Virus record (IMG/VR): IMGVR_UViG_3300036770_003326
Span: 1-64,000 of that record
From: a virus
DNA: 64,000 nucleotides
Reading direction: 5' to 3' (one strand)
The notes beneath the pieces were generated by a model, which had not been told where the DNA came from, ran no database searches, and saw only the letters and a program-made list of their open reading frames with translations. Below, piece by piece: positions 36,648 through 45,082 of the stretch; the first letter of the stretch is position 1; the number at the start of each line of letters is the position of its first letter. A program made the translations under genes and the position numbers.

Positions 36648-39092
36648 TTATCTTTTAGCTACAGGTCTGTTTTTCTGAATCTCTAATGCTTTAGCTTTTA
36701 ATTCTTCGTTAGCTTTATTAGAACGTTCTGTCTCTGCCAGTTTATCTCTTTGTAAAGAAATATTTTCGTTTTTATAATTTTCTTCTACTTCAGTGCGTCT
36801 TAAATCTAACTCATCTGCAATGCCATTACTATCTGAATCTAGTAAGCCAGATTCTGTGCGATAATTATTTCCTTCTTCTCTTAAAGCTGCTATAGCAATG
36901 TTTGCTTGTATTTGCTCACGTTTAACTGCTATTTCATCTTCATGTTTTTTCATTTCAAACTCTTGTTTCATCTTAGCTTGTTGATCAGCAAGTTGCGCAG
37001 CTTGTTGTTGTTGCTGTAATTGTTGTTGTTGCATTTGCTGATTCTCTTCTCTAATTTTTCTAGCAGAGTCTTCTAGTTTTCTAGCAATTTCTTGTACAGA
37101 TTCTGATTGTGAAATAGTAATTAAATCTGCAATAGTTGCTTGGCCATTTTGAATAGCTGCTTGTGAAAGAGAACGCAAGTCGTTAAACAATTGCTGGTCA
37201 GCAGAAGAGTTAGAAAGATGTAAGTCATATTCTGTAGAGCAGAACTCATCAAAGTGGGTAATTAATTGCTGCCCTAAATCGTCTAGTAAATACTGTCCTT
37301 TTTTAGGATTAGTCTTATAAGCAAACTTACAGCATTCTAAGAATTTAGTAAGAACTCTTTTTCTAAAGTTATTATCTATAGCAAACCATTTTTCTGTAAT
37401 ATGAGATGTTTGTGCTACTTCTCTTTCTACATTATTTACTGCTTCTCTATTTTGTATTTGTCCTTCGCGCGCGCCTGATACTCCTGCAAGTTTACCTAAT
37501 GTGTTTTCTATATCTAACATTAAGTTAGTATACATTGATATTTCATTAGGATCACCTACTTGTATTTGTTGTGCTGTTAAAGTATTAAAACTTCCTGCAG
37601 ATTTACCTTGAGACGGTCCTTTAAGTATTTCATTAGTAGGGTCTAACCAAGCAAATTTGTTGATAGTCACATATCTCACCCATTCTTTTGGATCCCAGCC
37701 TGAAGGAACAAGTGATGCATTGAGTGCAGTAAAGGACCCCTTATATGTGGCTATTGCAAGTTCCCTTTTATAATAAGCAATATCATAAGAATACGCCAAG
37801 GGTTTCATAACATCCATAAGAGATTGGACCTTATAATCATTAGTAGAATTAACAGAACCTACATATGGAGGGGTCCCTTTAGATTTATTAACTAAAGATT
37901 TACTTGCAAATGGTACAGGACGCATTACAGTGTAAATATGGTCGGCTATCTTTGTACCTTCCATCCACTCATTGACCCATATCCACCTAACTGTTTCCCC
38001 TAAAGTTTTATTAGGTTTGTAATCTTCTGGCACATAATCTTTTTGTTGATTGCCGTCTTCGTCTATATATGTTAATTCTCCTATTTTACGTCTTGATCTC
38101 CAACATACTTTTAAAACTCTTACGTTTCCATAAGTATCAAAAGCTCCTGCAAAAGTTCTAACTCCCATCTCATTAGGATGGAAAATATTTAGAGCTCCTT
38201 GTTCGCCATAATAATCATATACTGATATATCTCTATTAAGCCCTATTCCTCCGCCTGAACCCATAGAAGCATCTACTTTTCCTCTTTCTAGAAAATCTAT
38301 ATCTTCAGGTTTAAGAGTATCCCAATAATCATCTATTACTTGTCCAATAGATTTATAACCGTATTCTACAATAATATCTGCGTCTTCAATAAACATTGAG
38401 TTTCCACCCATTGTATATAAATTCATAGGATTTACTCGACGCATTACTGGATTGCCTCCAAGTACTCCACAGTACATTATTTCTTCGCCTCCAACAAGTA
38501 AATCTTCAAAAGTGCGAAGGAAAACAAAATCAAAATCTCCTTCTTTATATTCTTTCTTTAGAATTTTATTAGCTACTATTTCTGCAACATCTTGAAATTC
38601 ATAAGAATTAAATTTTTGTAATTTCTGTAATCTCTCTTGTATTTCCTGCTCGCTAACAGAAGTGCCCATAACTATCTGAGCCATTTCTGATTTAATACTT
38701 TGCATTATTTGCTGTTCTTTGCGAGATATACCATCAGGATCATTAGAGGAAATATAAGCTCTGAACTCTTTACGTCTCTTAGCATATTCTCCTAGTAATA
38801 AATTTACTTTAGAGTTTTCTATGCCGACATGTTGGAAACTAGCAGGTAAAGATTCTAAATCTAGATTATCAGGATTAATAAATTTTTCAAAATCTTTAGA
38901 GCTTATAATATTAGCTCGTAGATTATAATTAACCTTTTTGTTTTTAAAATTAGAGCGAAGATTTACATCAGAGGTAAGCAAATGCTCTGCAAAGTCTATG
39001 TTTTTCTTATACCAGTGGTCAGTTTTTTCAGAGTCTGATAGTTTTTGTCTAGGGAAACTTATATATCCTTGAATCTTTACAGGCTGGCTCAT
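36648..39092 (-). CDS. Portal protein (814 aa)
   Basis: Length and place directly after TerL fit the portal of crAss-like phages, which forms the dodecameric DNA gate at one capsid vertex. Segments include QKLSDSEKTDHWYKKNIDFA, NSKVNLLLGEYAKRRKEFRA, FVFLRTFEDLLVGGEEIMYC and ISMYTNLMLDIENTLGKLAG with VSGAREGQIQNREAVNNVER. The C-terminal ~150 residues form a long Gln/Lys/Glu-rich coiled coil (QQQQLQQQQQAAQLADQQAK), corresponding to the barrel and crown region of large portals. The gene starts 26 bases after TerL ends. Confidence 0.85.
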   Translation of the reverse strand: MSQPVKIQGYISFPRQKLSDSEKTDHWYKKNIDFAEHLLTSDVNLRSNFKNKKVNYNLRANIISSKDFEKFINPDNLDLESLPASFQHVGIENSKVNLLLGEYAKRRKEFRAYISSNDPDGISRKEQQIMQSIKSEMAQIVMGTSVSEQEIQERLQKLQKFNSYEFQDVAEIVANKILKKEYKEGDFDFVFLRTFEDLLVGGEEIMYCGVLGGNPVMRRVNPMNLYTMGGNSMFIEDADIIVEYGYKSIGQVIDDYWDTLKPEDIDFLERGKVDASMGSGGGIGLNRDISVYDYYGEQGALNIFHPNEMGVRTFAGAFDTYGNVRVLKVCWRSRRKIGELTYIDEDGNQQKDYVPEDYKPNKTLGETVRWIWVNEWMEGTKIADHIYTVMRPVPFASKSLVNKSKGTPPYVGSVNSTNDYKVQSLMDVMKPLAYSYDIAYYKRELAIATYKGSFTALNASLVPSGWDPKEWVRYVTINKFAWLDPTNEILKGPSQGKSAGSFNTLTAQQIQVGDPNEISMYTNLMLDIENTLGKLAGVSGAREGQIQNREAVNNVEREVAQTSHITEKWFAIDNNFRKRVLTKFLECCKFAYKTNPKKGQYLLDDLGQQLITHFDEFCSTEYDLHLSNSSADQQLFNDLRSLSQAAIQNGQATIADLITISQSESVQEIARKLEDSARKIREENQQMQQQQLQQQQQAAQLADQQAKMKQEFEMKKHEDEIAVKREQIQANIAIAALREEGNNYRTESGLLDSDSNGIADELDLRRTEVEENYKNENISLQRDKLAETERSNKANEELKAKALEIQKNRPVAKR

Positions 39093-39118
39093 AATAAATA
39101 TTTATTTAAAAAACAAAT

Positions 39119-41290
39119 CTATGAATAAAAATTAGAATCTAAAGTATTTGGTACTCTCTTTTTTAAAACTCCCATTTCTTCAAAATAAGGGTTATCTAAA
39201 AATGTTTTTATTTTAGTTACTTCTTGTGTTATTTGTTTATACATAGTAGAGTCTAGCCATAACAGCATAATTAGCGCACTAACCCTATCAAAGTTTCCAT
39301 CAGGATTCCACATAATTAATTCTGTTAATAAAGCAGGAGAATAAATAGTTTCATAAACTCTTAGCTCTGAATTCAAAGATATTTTTTCTTGTAACCAGGA
39401 TTTTACCATATTTCTTCCTTCTGCATTAACTGCATTAGAAGCGTTAATACCTTTAGCTGTATTAGTTCCAGATTTATAAGTATCAGAAGATCTTAGCTGA
39501 TAAGGCGTTTCTGCTAATAAATAAGTACACTTGTTTTGATCAAAGTAATTATATAAACCAATAAGGTTTTTCTCATACATACCTATGGCGTTGTAGTATA
39601 ATAACAATTTTCTACATATCTCATAAAAATCTTTAGCTTCAGAGGTTCTTCCTGTATATTCAGCAACTAACTGTCTAGTTAGTCTATTCATTATAAATAT
39701 ACTAGGCAGTGAGTCAGTAGTAGATTTGTCCTTATCTACGACGTCGATTCCAGCTATGTAAACTCCTTTAGGAATTACTCCTTCAGGATTTTTTTGAGGC
39801 TTAACCCATATTTCTATACAGCCTTGCTTCTCATCATTTTTATTTAATGGAAATTTCCTTATAGGTCTCAAATCTTGTATAGTAACAAAATCTAATGTAT
39901 TATCTTGATTAAATACTAAATGCCCTTTAAAAGAAGCATCTGTGTATTTTACATATTTTCCTCCTTCTACTTCAGCTAGTTGTTCTTTTAATTGTAGAGT
40001 AGGAAAGAATGCACCTTCAAGAACTAGAAAAGCTTCTGAAGGAACCATAGGACCGTTAATAATTTCTGTCTGGTATACAGTAGGATCTGGTGATTTTTTA
40101 GCTTCTTGTCGTTTATTTTCTATAAACATTTTTGCTAATATCTCATCTGTGTCTTTATTTACCCCTGTTTTAAATTCATTAAGAGTTTTAGAATACGGCA
40201 CAAAATATCCTATCTTGCCTCTATGCTCAAATATATCTTCAAACTCTATGCAGTTATAATCTTGTGGATTTCTGAAAATACTTTCTGCATATAAAGCTGC
40301 TCTACCCGATACTAGTCCGCCTGTTCCTAGGGCCCATATAACCAAACTTTTCTTTGCTTTAGATGCTTGAGTGGCTTCAATGGCTCCCCATGATTCTTTT
40401 ATATTATACATGAAGCCAACTTCATCAAGTGCAACTAAGTTAGGTCTAGTACCGTTAGCTGCTAGTGGATTATCTTTAAAAGTTCTATGTCTTACTACAG
40501 ATCCTGATTTACTAGTAGCCTCTCTGTTAGGCGCAAGAGTTCCTGAATAATTAATCATTAATGGAGATGGATAATATTCTTCTCCTAACTGATAAGCTCC
40601 TGCAAGTAATTCTAAAGCAGTAGTAGATTTTTTTAATAACGGTATAGTGTATTTAGTATCAATTGCTCCTACAACAGTATCTGATGCTAAGTATTGTTTT
40701 AATTTACGTCTTTCTAAATAATCATCATAATCTGTGGCTCCGTCAAATAAAAAATTATGATTAATAATAGCAGAGGTAGAGTAACTCTTACCTGATCCCC
40801 TAGCTTGAATACTCATAAAATGTTTAGCAGAGTTTTTATATAAAGGTTTGCCTAATGATTTACCGTGGTTTTTGCGTAGATACTCTCTAGCAGGTATGTA
40901 AGTAAACTTTTTTAAATCATCTTCTGTGATACGTTTAAGTTTTAAACTTAATTCTTTTTCAGGTCCGTATTTTCTATCACAAGTATATTGTTTATCTAGT
41001 TCAAATCCTGAAAAGCCTCGACACTCTTCATATAATAAAAACAATTCCCAATCTATGTCTCGCAAAAATGGCAAGCCAAAAGCTTGTGCAACTGACGAAT
41101 CATCTTCAAACTGTATATTATGAAAATTAGTATAGTAATATAGCGGCCCTGGCATCCATTTTCCTGAAGACCAGTAGCCTTCTATACACTTTCGTTTTTC
41201 TTCTTTCCAAAAATTTACTCTTTCATAGTGCTCTAATACAGGATGAAAGTTAGGAATAGAAGTTAATTTAAAATTAGCGTTATTAACCAT
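39119..41290 (-). CDS. Terminase large subunit, TerL (723 aa)
   Basis: Packaging ATPase and nuclease. Walker A is ARGSGKS at residues 163-169 (Lys168); Walker B is NLVALDE with Asp289-Glu290. The RNase-H-like nuclease begins with YIAGIDVVDKDKS, where Asp516 is a likely metal ligand. An N-terminal crAss-like extension (FNFWKEEKRKCIEGYWSSGK-like, GPLYYYTNFHNIQFEDDSSV) precedes the ATPase. It would pump phage DNA through the portal encoded next door. It overlaps the upstream small Cys-rich gene by eight bases. Confidence 0.92.
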   Translation of the reverse strand: MVNNANFKLTSIPNFHPVLEHYERVNFWKEEKRKCIEGYWSSGKWMPGPLYYYTNFHNIQFEDDSSVAQAFGLPFLRDIDWELFLLYEECRGFSGFELDKQYTCDRKYGPEKELSLKLKRITEDDLKKFTYIPAREYLRKNHGKSLGKPLYKNSAKHFMSIQARGSGKSYSTSAIINHNFLFDGATDYDDYLERRKLKQYLASDTVVGAIDTKYTIPLLKKSTTALELLAGAYQLGEEYYPSPLMINYSGTLAPNREATSKSGSVVRHRTFKDNPLAANGTRPNLVALDEVGFMYNIKESWGAIEATQASKAKKSLVIWALGTGGLVSGRAALYAESIFRNPQDYNCIEFEDIFEHRGKIGYFVPYSKTLNEFKTGVNKDTDEILAKMFIENKRQEAKKSPDPTVYQTEIINGPMVPSEAFLVLEGAFFPTLQLKEQLAEVEGGKYVKYTDASFKGHLVFNQDNTLDFVTIQDLRPIRKFPLNKNDEKQGCIEIWVKPQKNPEGVIPKGVYIAGIDVVDKDKSTTDSLPSIFIMNRLTRQLVAEYTGRTSEAKDFYEICRKLLLYYNAIGMYEKNLIGLYNYFDQNKCTYLLAETPYQLRSSDTYKSGTNTAKGINASNAVNAEGRNMVKSWLQEKISLNSELRVYETIYSPALLTELIMWNPDGNFDRVSALIMLLWLDSTMYKQITQEVTKIKTFLDNPYFEEMGVLKKRVPNTLDSNFYS

Positions 41291-41534
41291 TTTTTATACT
41301 AGGCCATTTATTTATTGGACATGAGGAACTTAGTGATTTGGTTTTAAAACTTAAAGAACATCCACAGATTTTACAACAAGTACTAACTAATGCTACACAA
41401 TTTGTAGAATAATTACTACAAGCTTTGCATATCTTTAATCTATCTGCTGCAATAGAATCTACATAAGAGTTTTTAACTAGACTATTCTTAATGCCTTCAA
41501 GAATCTTTTCTTTATTTTTCCAAATACTATCCAT
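41283..41534 (-). CDS. Cys-rich zinc-ribbon-like small protein (83 aa)
   Basis: Nine Cys in residues 36-73 form pairs (CKACSNYSTNC, STCCKICGCSLSFKTKSLSS, SCPINKWP), a pattern common for small zinc-ribbon proteins beside terminase genes in Bacteroidota phages. The N-terminal half is helical. It could aid DNA recognition in packaging, but this is inference from position. It overlaps TerL by eight bases and shares one base with the upstream gene's stop. Confidence 0.6.
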   Translation of the reverse strand: MDSIWKNKEKILEGIKNSLVKNSYVDSIAADRLKICKACSNYSTNCVALVSTCCKICGCSLSFKTKSLSSSCPINKWPSIKNG

Positions 41535-42055
41535 TATATTTCTCCTGATTCAGTTAAAGAATTTATATGTTTACCTTTTTTAGTTACTTTTTCTTCTTCG
41601 TAATCTTTTTTGATTTTTTTATAATCTTCAAATAATTTAGGTGTGTTACTTAACATTTTATCTAGTTTTACTAACTCATCTGTGTCTTTAGCTTGTATAG
41701 CTTGTTTATAAAGTAACTTAATAGATTCATCACGCATTGTAATTATTTCTCCCCAAGTAACTAATGCTCTTTCTGCGTCAGTTAGAACAGAGTTTTTATA
41801 AATATCTATTATATTTTTTATACTAGCAAATTTAAATTTAGGATCTTTAATAAAATCTCTTGTAAGTATATCTAGTTTATCAGGTATATTATAAAACCTA
41901 GACTCAGGATTATATGCAAAATATACTGCCCAAAGTATTTTAGAACTGTATTGTTTGTCCTTACTAGTATCTTTAGTATAATAATCTTTAAACTCTGTAA
42001 TTAATAAATACTCAGGATGTACTTCCCAAAAGTTTTTATCATATAGATTTTTCAT
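41534..42055 (-). CDS. Helical protein upstream of TerL, small-terminase candidate (173 aa)
   Basis: All-helical charged protein (EYLLITEFKDYYTKDTSKDK, QYSSKILWAVYFAYNPESRF, DKLDILTRDFIKDPKFKFAS, DAERALVTWGEIITMRDESI). A Lys/Glu-rich C-terminal helix (EDYKKIKKDYEEEKVTKKGK) ends it. The location one small gene before TerL is where a small terminase subunit might be. I recall the phrase around 'NIPDKLDILTRDFI' from crAss-like genomes but cannot verify it. DNA-binding function is not proven by any motif. Confidence 0.55.
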   Translation of the reverse strand: MKNLYDKNFWEVHPEYLLITEFKDYYTKDTSKDKQYSSKILWAVYFAYNPESRFYNIPDKLDILTRDFIKDPKFKFASIKNIIDIYKNSVLTDAERALVTWGEIITMRDESIKLLYKQAIQAKDTDELVKLDKMLSNTPKLFEDYKKIKKDYEEEKVTKKGKHINSLTESGEI

Positions 42056-42257
42056 AATGTTTTAATTTATCCCAAACTTCTTCAAAACTTAATGTGCATA
42101 AATACTGGGTTCCGTTAGTATGTATAAAGCATTGATTATTATATGCAGGGGATAGTGCATATATCTTATAAAAAGTAATAAATTCAGGATCATGATTTTC
42201 GTTTACTTTAATGGGCAGTGTGATATTCATTTGTCTATGTTTTTCTTTGTTAAACAA
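42039..42257 (-). CDS. Small hypothetical protein (72 aa)
   Basis: The frame begins MFNKEKHRQMNITLPIKVNE. Met10 (MNITLPIKV, at 42230) is an alternative start that would shorten the 31-base overlap with the HU-like gene to four bases; I consider it the likelier true start. The body is aromatic-rich (PEFITFYKIYALSPAYNNQC, TQYLCTLSFEEVWDKLKHYE) with two Cys. No family is recognised. It overlaps the next gene by 17 bases, so the cluster is tightly packed. Confidence 0.5.
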   Translation of the reverse strand: MFNKEKHRQMNITLPIKVNENHDPEFITFYKIYALSPAYNNQCFIHTNGTQYLCTLSFEEVWDKLKHYEKSI

Positions 42258-42481
42258 TAATTAGCGTGACGTATTTTGCGTTGATTAGGAATAAACTTGC
42301 CAAAATTATCTATATGTATAGTTCTAAATTTTTCTGGATTAAATAAGTTTCCTTCTTTTTTATCACTAGATATTTCTTCTTGTATAAAAGTATTAAATAA
42401 TCTAAATACTTCTTCTGCTTGAGCAATAGTTAAGCTATGTTTTCTAGCTAAAGAAATTAATATATCTCTTTGATTATTCAT
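42227..42481 (-). CDS. HU/IHF-like DNA-binding protein candidate (84 aa)
   Basis: The pattern matches the first half of HU/IHF proteins: a helical pair (ILISLARKHSLTIAQAEEVF, RLFNTFIQEEIS), then FRTIHIDNFGKFIPNQRKIR, the 'I-x-N/H-F-G-K-F' turn leading into the beta arm. The total length is close to HU (~90 aa) but the arm region is short and ends in a basic tail. IHF/HU-like subunits are common in crAss-like genomes. It may organise DNA during packaging or regulate the adjacent operon. Confidence 0.6.
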   Translation of the reverse strand: MNNQRDILISLARKHSLTIAQAEEVFRLFNTFIQEEISSDKKEGNLFNPEKFRTIHIDNFGKFIPNQRKIRHANYCLTKKNIDK

Positions 42482-43034
42482 CAGGTAAGTTTATTTCTAT
42501 ATCAAATTCTTCTTCCTCAAGTATAGGAGCCTTAGATGCATCGTGTTTATACTCTACAGGAGGTTCTGGAATAGTAGTAGTAGTATTTAAATATTCTTGC
42601 GGTTCTTGTGGTTCTTGCGGTTCTGAAATAACAGTACTCACAACACTAGGCTTACTAGTCATAACTAGATTAACTTCTATTTTAAATCCATCTGAATCAG
42701 GTAAATAACATAATTCAGGATGTAAAAAATTATTGTCGTCCAGTAATGGCTTATTAAATAATAGTTTCTTTTTTAATCTAGATATAATAACATTAAATTG
42801 TTTCTCTTCTATCTTAACCAACTCTCTTATTTCTTTTCTCATATCTTTAGATAAAATAAACTTAGCGCGCTTTTCTAACGGCAGTGCTGAGTATTCATTA
42901 TTTAATCTAATAATCTCTGCTAATACATCTCTCTCTTGTGGAGTTATGTTTAACATGAAATTCATAAAAGCAAGAATTTGTCTATATATCTTACTCTGGT
43001 TGGTCGGAAGTGAAATTACTTTGCGCTGTCTCAT
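42474..43034 (-). CDS. Winged-helix-like regulator with proline-repeat tail (186 aa)
   Basis: Residues 1-110 are helical and basic (VISLPTNQSKIYRQILAFMN, ITPQERDVLAEIIRLNNEYS, LSKDMRKEIRELVKIEEKQF, NVIISRLKKKLLFNKPLLDD). The last part resembles a helix-turn-helix recognition unit. The C-terminal ~60 residues are acidic and Pro-rich, with a tandem PQEPQEPQEP repeat encoded by 9-base direct repeats. It probably binds DNA and a partner protein. The start overlaps the gene upstream by 44 bases; Met24 or Met27 are alternative starts. Confidence 0.6.
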   Translation of the reverse strand: MRQRKVISLPTNQSKIYRQILAFMNFMLNITPQERDVLAEIIRLNNEYSALPLEKRAKFILSKDMRKEIRELVKIEEKQFNVIISRLKKKLLFNKPLLDDNNFLHPELCYLPDSDGFKIEVNLVMTSKPSVVSTVISEPQEPQEPQEYLNTTTTIPEPPVEYKHDASKAPILEEEEFDIEINLPDE

Positions 43035-43404
43035 GTATAATTTCTTTTTGCATTTCTTTATCTGTATTTAGAATCTTAGCTACCTCATAATAAGTAAGTA
43101 ATGATGTTTGTGTTAAGCTAGCTATAACTTCTATTAACACATGGTACTCCATATGTTTTGCGTCTATGTTGTTAGGCCTAGGAAATTTAAACTGTTGTAC
43201 AGTGTGTTCACCGTAGCCTAGTTCCTTAACTATAATATCAAAATGCCAAGCTTTAAATTCAGGGTTATTTTCACTAGCTGGTACGTCTACTGGGTAAGAC
43301 TTGTAAGTAAAACTAATTCCGCTGCCCATAGATTTTTCTGTAGCTAACATAAAGCTAGTGGCTATTATCTCTTTTAATACATTAACTCTTTCTGTTGTTG
43401 TCAT
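42991..43404 (-). CDS. Hypothetical early leftward protein (137 aa)
   Basis: I do not recognise a family. The N-terminal third is helical (NVLKEIIATSFMLATEKSMG), followed by a beta-type part (ISFTYKSYPVDVPASENNPE, FKAWHFDIIVKELGYGEHTV) and a helical end (TYYEVAKILNTDKEMQKEII). No membrane segment or Cys pair is visible. It lies in the block of small regulatory-size genes ahead of the packaging genes and overlaps both neighbours. Confidence 0.55.
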   Translation of the reverse strand: MTTTERVNVLKEIIATSFMLATEKSMGSGISFTYKSYPVDVPASENNPEFKAWHFDIIVKELGYGEHTVQQFKFPRPNNIDAKHMEYHVLIEVIASLTQTSLLTYYEVAKILNTDKEMQKEIIHETAQSNFTSDQPE

Positions 43405-43579
43405 TTTGTGTTATTTTAAACTTTAATATAAATACTAATTTATTTTTTGCACTAACCTCATAAGACGTAGTAAGAACCTTACTGTGCTGTCTGCAGTAAG
43501 GCTCAAACCTTGTCTTGACTATCTCTTCTCTAGTAAATAATTCTTCTAGTTCTGTTGATATAAATTCTCCAATAATCAC
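43382..43579 (-). CDS. Small hypothetical protein (65 aa)
   Basis: Short protein (MIIGEFISTELEELFTREEI, VKTRFEPYCRQHSKVLTTSY, EVSAKNKLVFILKFKITQND). It has an acidic helical start and a beta-like hydrophobic end. It overlaps the following gene by 23 bases and is one base from the upstream stop. Nothing defines its role. Confidence 0.5.
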   Translation of the reverse strand: MIIGEFISTELEELFTREEIVKTRFEPYCRQHSKVLTTSYEVSAKNKLVFILKFKITQNDNNRKS

Positions 43580-43580
43580 C

Positions 43581-43856
43581 CTAGTAGTCCTGAGTTAATG
43601 TTTCTGATATTTTATACTTACCTCTTGCTGCAGATATAATTAACTCTCTTGTTTTTAGAGAATAAATTATTTTTTCTAAACTAGAACTGGTTAAGTTTAG
43701 CTTATCGCAAATATGTTTTTTATTAATCTTATCTGCATGCCATATATTATTTTCTCTATCTACCTGTAATAAAATATAATACAATGCATTAAATCCTGTA
43801 TCGGTAGATTTTAGTAAAATACTATCTGAAACATCTAAGCTTGTGTAAAATACCAT
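43581..43856 (-). CDS. Winged-helix DNA-binding protein (91 aa)
   Basis: The order of helices fits a small winged helix: FNALYYILLQVDRENNIW, then ADKINKKHICDKLNLTSSSL as helix-turn-helix, then EKIIYSLKTRELIISAARGK, YKI as the wing. The region just upstream holds TTACAATAACT (43875-43885), a half-site also found as a perfect inverted repeat at 44430-44456 in front of the next gene, so this protein or its neighbour may control both promoters. Confidence 0.6.
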   Translation of the reverse strand: MVFYTSLDVSDSILLKSTDTGFNALYYILLQVDRENNIWHADKINKKHICDKLNLTSSSLEKIIYSLKTRELIISAARGKYKISETLTQDY

Positions 43857-43874
43857 AGGGCAAATATAATAATT

Positions 43875-43885
43875 TTACAATAACT
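43875..43885. promoter_or_regulatory. Half-site of the 44430-44456 palindrome
   Basis: TTACAATAACT is identical to the right arm of the perfect palindrome at 44430-44456. Each lies a short distance upstream of a winged-helix gene start (19 bases before the gene at 43581-43856; 9 bases before the gene at 43906-44421). This points to one regulator binding at both places. Confidence 0.5.
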
Positions 43886-43905
43886 AACTAATTATTATAA
43901 TATAT

Positions 43906-44421
43906 TTATAATAAAAAAGGTTGAAATACTTCAAATACTTCCTTATCTATGGTTTTTCTTTTACGAGCTATATAAGGATTTAACATATATATAACTCTAA
44001 CCTCATTAGATATCCTGCCTTTAATCTGATATAATACTCCTAACTCTATAAGCCTTTTTAATAACTTTAAAAACATAGCCTTAGAAGAATAGCCTAAAAA
44101 TTTTTGCAGTGTGTCGTTGGTGTGTGGCCTAGGGCCATTATAAACTAAATTAAGTGGAGTTTTTAAATCAGTAGTCATCATAAGTAAGTTATGCATTTCT
44201 GTTCTAGATAACTCTGTAGATAAATACCTAACAGTCTTAGAATCTAATACTACAAAATCATCAGAAGTAATAATAACATAATTACCTTCTGAAGTAATTT
44301 TATAATTTAATTCTTGTTTAATCTCTGAAGATAGTAACTCACCAGTATCTGTGTTTACATATCTTTCTAAATCTAGTTTTATATTCTTACTAGATTTAAT
44401 ATTTTTTATACTATTCCCCAT
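43906..44421 (-). CDS. Winged-helix protein, regulator or replication-initiator-like (171 aa)
   Basis: First gene of the leftward series. Residues ~85-165 look like a winged helix: MHNLLMMTTDLKTPLNLVYN, then TNDTLQKFLGYSSKAMFLKL as helix-turn-helix, then LKRLIELGVLYQIKGRISNE with VRVIYMLNPYIARKRKTID as wing. The ending 'MLNPYIA(R/K)+' is also seen in plasmid replication proteins of the Rep type, so either a repressor/activator or an initiator role is possible. Three perfect palindromes lie immediately upstream. Confidence 0.6.
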   Translation of the reverse strand: MGNSIKNIKSSKNIKLDLERYVNTDTGELLSSEIKQELNYKITSEGNYVIITSDDFVVLDSKTVRYLSTELSRTEMHNLLMMTTDLKTPLNLVYNGPRPHTNDTLQKFLGYSSKAMFLKLLKRLIELGVLYQIKGRISNEVRVIYMLNPYIARKRKTIDKEVFEVFQPFLL

Positions 44422-44429
44422 AACTACAA

Positions 44430-44456
44430 AGTTATTGTAAAAATATTACAATAACT
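44430..44456. promoter_or_regulatory. Perfect 11-base inverted repeat in the divergent control region
   Basis: AGTTATTGTAA (44430-44440), spacer AAATA, TTACAATAACT (44446-44456). It is centred about 22 bases upstream of the ATG of the leftward winged-helix gene. A perfect palindrome in this place is typical of an operator. Confidence 0.6.
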
Positions 44457-44463
44457 AATCTCC

Positions 44464-44515
44464 AGGTACTAAAAATAGTACCTATAACGCCTGTGAGGTA
44501 CTAAAAATAGTACCT
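44464..44515. promoter_or_regulatory. Two identical tandem palindromes, operator pair or iteron-like sites
   Basis: AGGTACTA-AAAA-TAGTACCT occurs identically at 44464-44483 and 44496-44515, centres 32 bases apart, about three helical turns. This spacing would let two dimers bind the same DNA face. They could be operators of the divergent promoters or binding sites of a replication initiator. I did not notice further copies elsewhere in the window. Confidence 0.6.
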
Positions 44516-44816
44516 GACTAAAAGCTCTGTAAGTCAATAGTAGTATGGTCTAGACTATGATTTTTTGTCATTTCACGCTTTATTATAATTATTTGGGAAT
44601 TTTTTTTGACCTAAAATATACTACCCTATATAAACTATCCCCCCTGTTTTCTCTGCTTAAATAGTAGTCCCCCCTAACAAAACTACCTATGGAAAATATT
44701 TCTAAAATATAAAATACAAAATATTTCTAAAATGTATAGAAGTGGGTACCAGCACCGTCACCGACCCCTTCTATGTTTGGGGTGGGAAGGAATCCGCCCC
44801 GTAAAAATTGTAAGAT

Positions 44817-45065
44817 ATGAAATATACTGTAGAATTTAGCAAGGAAGTAACCAAGGATTGGGGTACTAGTTTTATTAGCAAGCTCGTGTTGCCTGTAGTT
44901 GATAACGTATTAGGATGCGGTCGCAAGACTACATACTACGTATGGGGCACCAAACAGCTCGAGGGTACCGTAGAACTCAACATCGACGAGTGGAATGTCG
45001 TGGAGAAGGAAGCGGTGATCAACGGAGAGACGATGATGCTGAAGTACATCACGGGGCCACGGTAG
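44817..45065 (+). CDS. Small protein of unusual base composition (82 aa)
   Basis: The first half (KYTVEFSKEVTKDWGTSFIS) uses the AT-rich codons of the phage. From about codon 30 the DNA becomes much richer in GC (GCTCGAGGGTACC, CATCGACGAGTGG), unlike every neighbour. The protein is beta-like (YYVWGTKQLEGTVELNIDEW, NVVEKEAVINGETMMLKYIT). It is the first rightward gene and is followed by a GC-rich UUCG-loop hairpin. It may be a recent acquisition. Existence is likely but not certain. Confidence 0.5.
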   Translation: MKYTVEFSKEVTKDWGTSFISKLVLPVVDNVLGCGRKTTYYVWGTKQLEGTVELNIDEWNVVEKEAVINGETMMLKYITGPR

Positions 45066-45069
45066 TGGT

Positions 45070-45082
45070 CCCCCTTCGGGGG
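45070..45082 (+). terminator. GC hairpin with UUCG loop after the GC-rich gene
   Basis: CCCCC-TTCG-GGGG, closed by C-G around a UUCG tetraloop, starts five bases after the stop of the 82-aa gene. No T run follows, so it may be an mRNA-stabilising end rather than a simple intrinsic terminator. Confidence 0.5.

Larger units (their letters stand above)
44422..44816. other. Divergent intergenic control region
   Basis: About 395 bases separate leftward and rightward transcription. It holds the palindromes described separately, an AT-rich middle (44570-44640), C-runs at 44639-44644 and 44669-44674 and, near 44731-44783, an imperfect inverted repeat (TAGAAGTGGG … CCCCTTCTA). GGGGTGGG and CCGCCCC at 44778-44800 form another weak stem. 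Promoters and perhaps a replication origin are expected here; I cannot place a promoter exactly. Confidence 0.5.
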
